A stretch of 17,910 nucleotides of DNA from JBEISR01 sp044337705. Its GTDB lineage: Bacteria > Planctomycetota > Planctomycetia > Pirellulales > Pirellulaceae. Below the pieces are notes generated by a model. That model did not search any database, was not told the origin of the DNA, and saw nothing but the letters and a program-made list of their open reading frames with translations. The translations under genes were made by a program, and so were the position numbers. Positions 7,038-14,512 of this stretch are shown here, in pieces. Where the stretch lies: NCBI GenBank assembly GCA_044337705.1, contig JBIINB010000094.1, positions 1 to 17,910 on the forward strand. Reading direction: 5' to 3'. Each line of letters begins with the position of its first letter. Within the stretch, counting starts at the first letter, position 1.

Positions 7038-10000
7038 GTGTCCCAGCTACAGCAACTTCTGGCCGAACTGGAAGCAGGATCGACGGATCTTGTAAACTGT
7101 CTATCAAGCCTTCCAGATTTGTCGAAGGCAGAACAACTGCAATTGGTCCTGGCCGACCAGAAATTCCGCGTTCGCCATGGCGATCCTTCCAGTCTGGAAC
7201 ATTACGTCGGGATTCTTCCTTGGCTGGATAGCGAGCCCGTTTATCAGAGGCAGTTAATCGAATCTGAATTCCTGCTGCGACTGGGTACTGTTCCTTCGCC
7301 CGAACTGGTTGCGGACTTCGAAGCTCGCTACGCACAATTCGGCAAGCCTTTGACCGAAATGCTGCAAGGCCACTTGGCGAAGTGGAATCAAACGCCGCTG
7401 GACGCTGATCGATTTGATGCTCTTTGCGATCAATTTGAAGAGGTCGCCTCCGAAGATTCCAATGCTCGAATCGAAGACTTCCTACCCCTTGCCCCTGCGG
7501 CTTCCCAGGAGGCATTGCTGAGGGAGCTTCTGGCGATTGAAGTCTACCACCGGCACCAGCGCGGTGAATCCTTGGATTGGAAAGGGTATCAACATCGGTT
7601 TCCGAGCTATGTCGCGCTGATCGAGCGATTAAAAAGAGATGCTTCCAAGTTGCCGTTAGATGCGCTTCGGAAATCAGCCACTACGGAAAAGTTCGAACGC
7701 AAGATCGGGCCGGAGGATCTGACCGGATCCTTTATCTCCAAGCAACGGATTGGCGACTTGCGAAACGGGCGCTATCGCTTAGAGCGACGGCTGGGAAAAG
7801 GTGCCTTCGGGGAAGTTTACCTAGCCCAGGATCTGGATCTCAAGCGTCAGGTTGCCGTCAAGATTCCCAGTCGTGAGGCGCTGCGGCAACTGGTCGATGT
7901 CGAGTCGTACCTGGTGGAAGCCCAGAACGCCGCATCGCTGGATCATCCTCACATTGTGACAGTCTACGATGTTGGCCGAACTCTAGACGGTTCGGTCTAC
8001 GTCGTCTCCAAATTCATCGATGGCTGCTCGCTTGCCGATTGGATCAGGCATCAATCGCTCGATTTCCAATCGATCGCCAGACTCTTGGAACGCATCGCCA
8101 TCGCTTTGCATCATGCCCATCAGCGGCGCCTGATCCATCGCGACATCAAGCCGGCCAATATTCTGATCGAGGAAGCGAGCGGCACCCCGTACGTGGCCGA
8201 TTTTGGACTGGCAGTCCGCGAAGAAGACTACCTACAGCAAGGGCGGATCGCCGGCACCCCGGCTTACATGAGCCCCGAACAGGTGCGGGGAGAAGGGCAT
8301 CGATTGGATGGCCGCAGCGATCTTTTTTCGCTTGGAGTCGTCATGTACCAAATGCTCACCGGGCGACTTCCATTTCCAGGACAGACCCGAGAGGAATTTG
8401 CTCACCAGATCACCACCCAGCAGCCCCCCTTGCCGAGAAGCCTCAAAGGCGACATCCCTGCCGAGCTGGAACGGATCTGCTGCAAACTGCTGTCGAAGCG
8501 CGCCTCGGATCGCTATCCCAGTGGGCAGGCACTGGCCGACGATCTGCTTGCCTGGATGAACCCAGTCACTCTTCAGGCCGTTCCCAAGCCAATGCAGCAG
8601 ATCACCCCTCGCGGCCTGCGTTCCTTTACGGCGGACGATGCCGACTTTTTCCTAGATCTCCTGCCTGGCCCCCGCAATCGCGAGGGGCTACCAGAAAGCA
8701 TTGCCTTCTGGAAGGCGAAGATCGAGCAACCCGATGCAGACCAGACATTCACGGTCGGACTTCTGTACGGCCCCAGTGGCTGTGGCAAGTCGTCGCTGGT
8801 CAAGGCAGGTTTGATCCCCCACCTTTCCACCGCCGTGATTGCCATCTACGTCGAATCGACAGCCGAGGAGACCGAAAGCAGGCTATTGCGGCAACTGCGG
8901 AAGCGAGTTCCAGAATCGCCGCAGGAGGTAGGGCTTTTCGAGGTCTGCGAGTCGATCCGTCGAAGCGATGGGCCCAAGTTGGTGCTGATCGTGGATCAGT
9001 TCGAGCAATGGTTGTATTCGCATCGACCTGAGGAGGAGGGCGAACTGCTGCGAGCGCTGCGGCAGTGCGATGGTGGCCGGCTGCAGGCAATTCTGATGAT
9101 TCGGGATGATTTTTATCTGGCTGCTGCGCGGCTGATGAATCAGATCGATGTGCCGATACTAACCGACCAGAATTTTAAGCTGGTGGATCTCTTCGATTCC
9201 GAACATGCAGCTCGGGTGCTGGTTCGGTTTGGGGAATCTTACGGACGGTTTCCTCAGGGATCCGGTTCCTTGTCCACCGATCAGCAGGCGTTTGTGAAGG
9301 AGGTTGTGGAAGGGCTTTCGGAGGACAACAAGATCGTATCAGTGCGACTGTCGTTATTGGCGGACATGCTGAAGGGGCGTGAGTGGGTGCCAGCGACGAT
9401 CCGGTCGATTGGCGGATTGGATGGGATTGGAATAAGTTTCCTGGAGGAAACTTTTGCCTCAAGCCGGGCTGATGCGCGCCACCGGATGCATCTGGAGGCG
9501 GTTCGGGGGATCCTGAAGGCCCTTCTGCCTGACCTGGGGACCGATATCAAGGGTTCGATGCGGTCGGAGGAGGAGCTGCTAGAAGCATCGGGCTATGGCA
9601 ATCGAAGGGATGATTTCCAGGATCTGCTTCGGATCTTGGATGGGGAATTGCGGCTTGTGACCCCGACCGACCCTGAGGGGCACGATTCGCACTCATCGGG
9701 AGATGTGAGATCTGGCCGCTACTACCAATTGACCCACGATTTTCTGGTCCCGTCGTTGCGTGAATGGCTGACCCGAAAGCAAAGGGAGACGAAGAAAGGT
9801 CGCGCGGAGCTGAAGCTTGCCGAACGGGCGGCGGCATGGAGCGCCAAGCAAGAGAGCAAGCAATTGCCGACGCTCGTCGAGTGGCTTCAGATTCGCAGGT
9901 TGACCGAACCGGCGAAGTGGAGGCCGAACGAAAAAGCCGTCATGCGTGTTTCGACCCGCCACCATTTGCGACGGGTTGCCATGGGTACATCACTAGCAGT

Positions 10001-12206
10001 GTTGCTGGCCCTTGGTAGCTGGTTCACATGGCATGAAGTTCGCGTCTCGGGACTGGTGGACACCCTCCTGAAGGCCGAGCCTGCTGGCCTACCCGAGATC
10101 GTAAACCAGCTTCATGCGAGTCCCTGGGCCGCGTCTAGGTATCTAGCGCCGCATTTATCTTCCGAGGCGACCACACCGGACCAACAGCGATCACGGCTTC
10201 ATGCGAGATTGGCGAGTGTAGCGCGCGATCCATCGCTGATCGAACCACTGACCGAAGAACTACTTACCGCCAAGGTCAACTACGTTCTTCCGATCCGGCA
10301 ATTGCTGCGGCCGTCGTCAGAGAAAATCACCGCGACGCTGCAGACTTTACTACACGATGATAAAGCGGATCCTCAGCGGCGATTTCGGGCAGCACTGGCG
10401 CTTGCGGATTATGCTTCGCCTTTTTACCAGGAACTTTGGACGGAGCCGACTAGGCGGTTCGTAGTCGAGCAATTGGTCGCATCCAATGCCGAGTACCAGC
10501 CTGTGCTGCGTGAAGCGCTCAGGCCAATCGAGAGTCTTCTTCTGAGCGATCTGGAGCGTGTATTCAGCGATTCGGCAGCAAGCGACGGGCAGCGCTTGAG
10601 CGCTGCCAATGCGATTGCCGACTACGCCGCCAATGATCGCGCAAGGTTGACTCAGTTGCTCACATTGGCCACACCCGAACAGCATGAGGTTCTGTATCCG
10701 CTGGTCACGACGTTTTCGTCTGCCGAGTCGATTGCGCAGCTGGCTCAAGTTGCTGCCACGCTTCCTCCAGAGGATCTCGGATCGGTCGCTCGTATCGCCT
10801 ATGGCCAGCGACGGGCTAATGCTGCCGTGACGATGCTCAAATTAGGAGAGCAGGAAAAGGTATTACCGGTGTTCGATTGGACCGACGACCCCGAGGCGAT
10901 GACACAGTTCATTGTTCGCTGTAAGCCCCGTGGCATCACCATCGATACCCTCCTCGACCTTCTCGAAACCATAACCCGAAGCGCCAGCGAGGGATCTTCC
11001 CCCACCAGTTCAGATACAAGTAATGGATCCCAGGTAGGAGAGGTCTTGGCAACGAGATTTTCTGCATCCTCTTTGCGAAGTGCTTTTGCTAACGCCTTGG
11101 ATTGGAACCGCGCGCGCTACGCCCTTCTGCTGGCCATCGGCGAATACGCCGCGACGGACATTCCCACATCGCGTCGGGAAGTGCTCGTGAAACAACTGGC
11201 TGACTGGTACGCCAACGACCCTAGTTCTGGTATCCACAGCGCATCGGGTTGGCTCTTGAGGTATCTCGGTGAGCAGGAGATTGCAACTCGCATCGATCAG
11301 ACGCCAGTAGCCTATTCACCAGAACGCGAGTGGTTTACGTTGGCGATTCCCGTACGGGTAACCCCAGCAGACAACATTTTGAGTATTTTTCAAAGAGAAC
11401 CAAAGAGGAAAACTTTCTACTACACCTTCATTGTCTACCCGGAGGGAGAATACACCATCGGCTCCGTTGAGGGCGAAGTCGATAGGAATTCAGACGAAGA
11501 GCGTCATAAGGTGACGCTAACGCGACCTTTTGCTCTTTTGGATCGAGAGATCATTTTCGAAGAATTAATCGCTTTCTCTTCTAAGTATGAGAAATTGATG
11601 CAGCAGTTAGACGCGTCACCTACAGATGCGGGCAGTTATGCGGATTGGTACGATTCTGTGGCGTTTTGCCGCTGGCTGGGAAGAGAGATGAAATTGCCGG
11701 AGGCAGATCAGTGCTATCCGGATCCGGAGACGCTCGACAAGGAGCAATACCCTCGGGAACCTAACCCTGAGGCGAATTGGGCAGCGCGGGATTGGCCGTT
11801 GGATTTATCGAAGGGCGGATTTCGTTTGCCAACGGAGGCGGAATGGGAGATTGCTGCAAGGGGAGGATCGCGAAGTGCTTACAGTTTTGGTAGCGACGTA
11901 GCACTCTTCGATCGCTTTGGCTGGTTTATGGAGAATAGTGGCAGGCAGGTTCACCCAGGTCGGGAGAAGCGACCGAGCGGAAGGGGCTTATTCGAGTGCC
12001 TCGGCGCAGACCGATCCTCTAGGTACGGAAACTGGCTCGCTCCGCGTGTTTCGCGGCGGCAGTTGGGACCGCGATGCAGCGGACTGCCGGGCGGCGTACC
12101 GCAACTCCGCTGCCCCGACGCTCCGCTACGCGAACTTCGGCTTCCGCCTTGCCCTAGTTCCTTCGGGTCAGGTGGTCTCAGGACCGGCGGAGCCGGTGTC
12201 AGGTGA
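7038..12206 (+). CDS. Giant Ser/Thr kinase - STAND-like NTPase - TM - helical repeat - FGE/SUMF1-like fusion (kinase 2), C-terminus frameshifted
   Basis: About 1722 residues as read. GTG 7038 is chosen because GGTGGGGGAG lies just upstream, the predicted promoter and a repeat relic occupy the longer frame, and homology to kinase 1 begins here. Order: duplicated helical module (about 1-200); Hanks kinase (about 246-510) with GKGAFGEVY, Lys275, HRDIKPAN (Asp369), DFG (Asp388) and GTPAYMSPEQ; P-loop NTPase of nSTAND type with Walker A GPSGCGKSS (578-586) and Walker B LVLIVDQFEQW (Asp653); a conserved THDFLVPSLREWL motif (Asp901); a membrane segment (about 979-1000); HEAT-like helices (about 1000-1440); then an FGE/SUMF1-like domain from about 1464 (GEYTIGS, FCRWLGREM, FRLPTEAEWEIAARGG, YSFG, GWFMENSG). 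After GLFE near residue 1652 the frame is wrong and runs to TGA 12206. The native frame resumes at offset +1 (next entry). The kinase and NTPase parts remain complete and could act without the FGE end. Confidence 0.88.
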   Translation: MSQLQQLLAELEAGSTDLVNCLSSLPDLSKAEQLQLVLADQKFRVRHGDPSSLEHYVGILPWLDSEPVYQRQLIESEFLLRLGTVPSPELVADFEARYAQFGKPLTEMLQGHLAKWNQTPLDADRFDALCDQFEEVASEDSNARIEDFLPLAPAASQEALLRELLAIEVYHRHQRGESLDWKGYQHRFPSYVALIERLKRDASKLPLDALRKSATTEKFERKIGPEDLTGSFISKQRIGDLRNGRYRLERRLGKGAFGEVYLAQDLDLKRQVAVKIPSREALRQLVDVESYLVEAQNAASLDHPHIVTVYDVGRTLDGSVYVVSKFIDGCSLADWIRHQSLDFQSIARLLERIAIALHHAHQRRLIHRDIKPANILIEEASGTPYVADFGLAVREEDYLQQGRIAGTPAYMSPEQVRGEGHRLDGRSDLFSLGVVMYQMLTGRLPFPGQTREEFAHQITTQQPPLPRSLKGDIPAELERICCKLLSKRASDRYPSGQALADDLLAWMNPVTLQAVPKPMQQITPRGLRSFTADDADFFLDLLPGPRNREGLPESIAFWKAKIEQPDADQTFTVGLLYGPSGCGKSSLVKAGLIPHLSTAVIAIYVESTAEETESRLLRQLRKRVPESPQEVGLFEVCESIRRSDGPKLVLIVDQFEQWLYSHRPEEEGELLRALRQCDGGRLQAILMIRDDFYLAAARLMNQIDVPILTDQNFKLVDLFDSEHAARVLVRFGESYGRFPQGSGSLSTDQQAFVKEVVEGLSEDNKIVSVRLSLLADMLKGREWVPATIRSIGGLDGIGISFLEETFASSRADARHRMHLEAVRGILKALLPDLGTDIKGSMRSEEELLEASGYGNRRDDFQDLLRILDGELRLVTPTDPEGHDSHSSGDVRSGRYYQLTHDFLVPSLREWLTRKQRETKKGRAELKLAERAAAWSAKQESKQLPTLVEWLQIRRLTEPAKWRPNEKAVMRVSTRHHLRRVAMGTSLAVLLALGSWFTWHEVRVSGLVDTLLKAEPAGLPEIVNQLHASPWAASRYLAPHLSSEATTPDQQRSRLHARLASVARDPSLIEPLTEELLTAKVNYVLPIRQLLRPSSEKITATLQTLLHDDKADPQRRFRAALALADYASPFYQELWTEPTRRFVVEQLVASNAEYQPVLREALRPIESLLLSDLERVFSDSAASDGQRLSAANAIADYAANDRARLTQLLTLATPEQHEVLYPLVTTFSSAESIAQLAQVAATLPPEDLGSVARIAYGQRRANAAVTMLKLGEQEKVLPVFDWTDDPEAMTQFIVRCKPRGITIDTLLDLLETITRSASEGSSPTSSDTSNGSQVGEVLATRFSASSLRSAFANALDWNRARYALLLAIGEYAATDIPTSRREVLVKQLADWYANDPSSGIHSASGWLLRYLGEQEIATRIDQTPVAYSPEREWFTLAIPVRVTPADNILSIFQREPKRKTFYYTFIVYPEGEYTIGSVEGEVDRNSDEERHKVTLTRPFALLDREIIFEELIAFSSKYEKLMQQLDASPTDAGSYADWYDSVAFCRWLGREMKLPEADQCYPDPETLDKEQYPREPNPEANWAARDWPLDLSKGGFRLPTEAEWEIAARGGSRSAYSFGSDVALFDRFGWFMENSGRQVHPGREKRPSGRGLFECLGADRSSRYGNWLAPRVSRRQLGPRCSGLPGGVPQLRCPDAPLRELRLPPCPSSFGSGGLRTGGAGVR
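10972..10993 (-). repeat. TAACCCG...GAGGG palindromic repeat lying in frame inside kinase 2
   Basis: TAACCCGAAGCG-CCA-GCGAGGG matches the reverse complement of the intergenic copy at 13932-13953 at 18 of 22 positions. It encodes ITRSASEGS within a Ser/Thr-rich insert (SASEGSSPTSSDTSNGSQ) that interrupts the otherwise helical, HEAT-like region. The reading frame is kept. Confidence 0.55.
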
Positions 12207-12246
12207 AGAGCAGCGAGCGGAAGGGGACCGAAGGCGAGAGGAGTGA
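11989..12246 (+). pseudogene. Displaced C-terminal end of the kinase 2 FGE domain (other reading frame)
   Basis: Read from TAT 11989, the +1 frame gives YSSASAQTDPLGTETGSLRV, then FRGGSWDRDAADCRAAYRN and FGFRLALVPSGQ, and stops at TGA 12244-12246. This is the canonical end of an FGE-sulfatase/SUMF1 domain (TDPLG, RGGSW, CR-A-R, GFRLAL). The block between GLF(D/E) and DPLG, normally containing G-N-(V/L/A)-W-E-W-C and D-W-Y, is missing in both frames. About 15-16 codons have therefore been deleted along with the frame change. Confidence 0.8.
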
Positions 12247-12755
12247 GGGACGAACGACGACGCATTCGGTAAAACTGGAGCGAGCGTCGCGGTGTGTCGG
12301 CTTGCTAGTATTCCTTCCCCCGCTTCACTCCGGAACCTTTCCTGGGAAAATGCGGAGTGGAGAAGTAATCCCAGTAGCTCTTTGAAGCGCTTTCCAACGT
12401 GTAGCAGAACAGCGAGCGATGAGCAGTGACTTCGGTTGGATCGGAATCGACCGGAGAAATTGTTCTGCACCGCATTTCTTCAATGAACGGCAAGAAGGCT
12501 TTGCATCGTGCGTTCTTCTTGTGCCCGGAACGCCGATTGCGCGATCGATTCCGAGGCTTCCGCGTCGATAGATCGTTGCAATTCTTGGGAATTCGTCGAT
12601 TTCCTGGATTCCAAAGAAAAAAAGATCTATTTCTGAGAAAAAGCGAATCCCTTCGGTGATTTCCTAGTTGGGGGCATTGATGCGATCAGTCAGATGCTGA
12701 TTGCAATGCCAACTTCTAGATCTTTCTGCAGTGTTTCTCGAAAAGGAGCAGAATC
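12247..12755. other. Gene-free stretch upstream of the LEPR-type protein
   Basis: No convincing gene: short open frames here are Arg/Ser-rich and lack a ribosome binding site. One inverted repeat is visible, CACTCCG (12326-12332) with CGGAGTG (12353-12359), with TTTCC/GGAAA inside the loop. It could fold after kinase 2 but has no T-tract. AAGGAG at 12743-12748 is the ribosome binding site of the following gene. I could not pick a promoter with confidence. Confidence 0.45.
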
Positions 12756-13478
12756 ATGAAGGGGATGAAGGGTTCGCGGAAGTCAGGAAGAGCTCTGAGG
12801 ATGGAAACTCTGGAGCGGCGGGAACTGATGGCTGGGGATGTGGCTGTTAATCTCGCTGGAGGGACTCTGAATATCGTTGGAAGTGCTGAAAGAGATACTG
12901 TCCATATCTCGGAGAGCGGAGGTGTTACGAGAATTTTAGCCAACGGCCGGACGGCAACGGTTCCGAACAATTACAACTCGATCAATATCGACTTGGGCGG
13001 AGGAAAAGACGCCCTGAATCTCTACCTTCCTCGAATGAGGAATCTACAGAACGTGAATGTGAATATGGGGTCAGGAATCGCCGAAGACGCGGATATCAAT
13101 ATTGGTCAGGTTCGTAGTTTAAGTGTCAATTCTGTCGCTGCTCAGGGAGTCGATATAAAACTCATCGGGAAGGTAGTGGATCAGGCAATTCTAGATTTCG
13201 GAAGTGATAACATTACGGATAAACTATTCCTCGATTATGCTGATATCAACAGGGCTGTTGTAAGAATGGGCGGCGGTAACGATTCGTTTAGCATGAAGTA
13301 CTCCACCATTCGCAATGCCGATATTCAATTGGGATCCGGCAACGACGTCGCAGTGATTTATAGCACTTCCGAAATTCTGGGGGGCGTTCTCGATGGTGGC
13401 ACTGGCTCCGAGGATGCGTATCGGAGGTCAGGGGCTCGTATGTCGAGGGTTTTGATTCGGGGTTTTGAACGCTCTTAA
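12756..13478 (+). CDS. Exported planctomycete LEPR-type protein with RTX-like glycine-rich repeats
   Basis: 240 residues, ATG with AAGGAG 7 bases upstream. The N-terminus is basic (MKGMKGSRKSGRALRMETLE) followed by RRELMAGD. The resulting LExRxLMAGD block is the N-terminal motif seen on many planctomycete surface or extracytoplasmic proteins, where it stands in for a classical signal peptide. The rest alternates short beta-strands with Gly-Asn-Asp turns: LGGGKDALNLYL, MGGGNDSFSMKY, LGSGNDVAVIY, LDGGTGSEDAY. This is reminiscent of calcium-binding RTX beta-rolls but with degenerate and widely spaced repeats, so a parallel beta-solenoid is likely and calcium binding uncertain. It is much shorter than typical relatives, which often exceed 500 residues, but start and stop look genuine and a good terminator follows. 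Function unknown; probably cell-surface. Confidence 0.8.
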   Translation: MKGMKGSRKSGRALRMETLERRELMAGDVAVNLAGGTLNIVGSAERDTVHISESGGVTRILANGRTATVPNNYNSINIDLGGGKDALNLYLPRMRNLQNVNVNMGSGIAEDADINIGQVRSLSVNSVAAQGVDIKLIGKVVDQAILDFGSDNITDKLFLDYADINRAVVRMGGGNDSFSMKYSTIRNADIQLGSGNDVAVIYSTSEILGGVLDGGTGSEDAYRRSGARMSRVLIRGFERS

Positions 13479-13512
13479 GCCTGATGTCAATGAGTACCTT
13501 GTTAAAGTAAAT

Positions 13513-13552
13513 CGCCATTTCCAATCGACTCTTCGGCTGGAAGTGGCGTTTT
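13513..13552 (+). terminator. Rho-independent terminator of the LEPR-type gene
   Basis: Stem CGCCATTTCCA / TGGAAGTGGCG (11 pairs, one G-T wobble) with a 14-base loop, followed at once by TTTT (13549-13552). It begins 34 bases after the stop codon of the preceding gene. Confidence 0.75.
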
Positions 13553-13705
13553 GCATTCGGAACCCTGGGAAGCTATTTCAAAAACGATCAATCATAGCGG
13601 CGCAGCAAGTGACCTTGTGATCTGCCCCCAATTTCCGTCAAGGCATTATGAAAGTAAAGGTTGGGATTGAGCCTCTCTGTGCTGTAGGAGGGGAGGCGTA
13701 GCCGA

Positions 13706-13739
13706 AATGGAATCAGCATAGCGTCGCGTGAATTCCATT
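13706..13739. repeat. Inverted repeat AATGGAAT/ATTCCATT
   Basis: AATGGAAT (13706-13713) pairs with ATTCCATT (13732-13739) around an 18-base GC-rich loop. It is the first member of a run of hairpins that fills the gene-free stretch up to about 14130. Confidence 0.45.
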
Positions 13740-13761
13740 GGGGCAGGTCAAAGGAAGGGAG

Positions 13762-13824
13762 GGACCGCGGAGCGGTCCACGACTATGTAGCTACTGACAA
13801 GCTAGTGGACCAGTCTGTGGTCCA
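13762..13824. repeat. Paired hairpins (REP/BIME-like), unit A
   Basis: Hairpin 1 is GGACCGC-gga-GCGGTCC (13762-13778), preceded directly by GGAG. Hairpin 2 is TGGACCA-gtctg-TGGTCCA (13806-13824). They are 27 bases apart, and GGTCCAC after the first is complementary to GTGGACC at the start of the second. A GGAG or GTAG tetranucleotide 5' to a palindrome is the known signature of REP elements acted on by RAYT transposases; here it is only suggestive. Confidence 0.5.
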
Positions 13825-13887
13825 GGTGCTGGATGGACGTGGCATAGGGAAGAGCGATTCGATTTGGAGCTTGGGTAAGGATGGGAT

Positions 13888-13903
13888 GGACCGCGGAGCG
13901 GTC
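13888..13903. repeat. Second copy of the GGACCGC-GGA-GCGGTC hairpin
   Basis: GGACCGC-gga-GCGGTC followed by gACGAC repeats the 13762 hairpin and its 3' flank (CACGAC there) with one change. No second hairpin follows as in unit A; the next sequence is the large palindrome at 13914. Confidence 0.5.
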
Positions 13904-13913
13904 GACGACAAAG

Positions 13914-13979
13914 AGCCTATCCGAAAACCGTCCCTTGCTTACGCTGCGGGTTAGGATTTTGGAGGTTTACGGATAAGCT
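13914..13979. repeat. 66-bp palindromic repeat with TTACGCTGCGGGTTA core
   Basis: Arms AGCCTATCCGAAAACC (13914-13929) and GGTTTACGGATAAGCT (13964-13979) are complementary at 14 of 16 positions. Between them is CCCTTGCTTACGCTGCGGGT followed by TAGGATTTTGGA. A second copy lies at 14069-14132 and a relic at 6878. Confidence 0.65.
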
Positions 13980-13996
13980 GCTTTGCCCCTGAGGGA

Positions 13997-14016
13997 TGCC
14001 TGGGAAAATCCAGGCA
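13997..14016. repeat. Hairpin TGCCTGG-N6-CCAGGCA
   Basis: A perfect 7-bp stem with the loop GAAAAT, lying between the two copies of the 66-bp palindrome. There is no T-tract on either side, so it is probably not a terminator. Confidence 0.45.
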
Positions 14017-14068
14017 GGGATGTGGGAAGATGATGGGGTTGGGCGTCGGCACTGGTCATGGGGTTTAG

Positions 14069-14132
14069 AGCCTATCCGCGAACCGTCCCTTGCTTACACT
14101 GCGGGTTAGAATATCGCAGGTTTATGGATATG
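14069..14132. repeat. Second copy of the 66-bp palindromic repeat
   Basis: AGCCTATCCGCGAACC (14069-14084) and CCCTTGCTTACACTGCGGGT (from 14087) are nearly identical to the 13914 copy. The right arm GGTTTATGGATATG (14119-14132) has diverged, so the palindrome is weaker. Confidence 0.6.
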
Positions 14133-14512
14133 TTTTTAGTCATGGAGTTTGGAGGTCGCTCAGTTGGCTGGATAGGGCGCTGAGGAGCTCGAGAAGGATT
14201 CGGTGCTGGGTGGTGGGGGGCTGTGTGGCAAGCCAGCAGAGGAAGGTTTGGGTGGAGTCGGCAGAGAGGAACTGAGTCATCTTCTGATGCCGGTGGTCGT
14301 CGTCGGACGGCCCTGGTTCGAATGCTTCCGAAATCGCAGCGCGCGGCTGTTTTGCGGCATGTTCCGAGCGATTATCGGACCGGGTCCGCTCCAATACCGC
14401 CCATTTACATCGCTAGGTTCCCTTAGGTCGAGATTCCTGTCCGATCTGATGTGAACGAGTTCGTTTGATTGTGTAAAGTTCCTCTAGCAACTACCTGCTG
14501 CTTCGCCTCTGA
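14133..14512. other. Gene-free stretch downstream of the TIR gene
   Basis: No gene is called. A minus-strand open frame (14140-14394, possibly from ATG 14280) contains a helix-like stretch (FLSADSTQTFLCWLATQ, LLELLSALSSQLSDL) but has no ribosome binding site or recognised family. It may be a remnant. No terminator for the TIR gene was recognised. Confidence 0.35.

Noticed and set aside
8039..9031. Long alternative-frame open frame inside kinase 2
   Set aside because: Arg/Ser/Pro-rich shadow of the kinase and NTPase coding sequence with no motif of its own.
12326..12359. Terminator after kinase 2
   Set aside because: The stem is only 7 bp with a 20-base loop and no T-tract follows.
14140..14394. 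Minus-strand open frame with helix-like Leu-rich end
   Set aside because: Suggestive composition only; no ribosome binding site, no family recognised, and it lies in a decayed-looking region.
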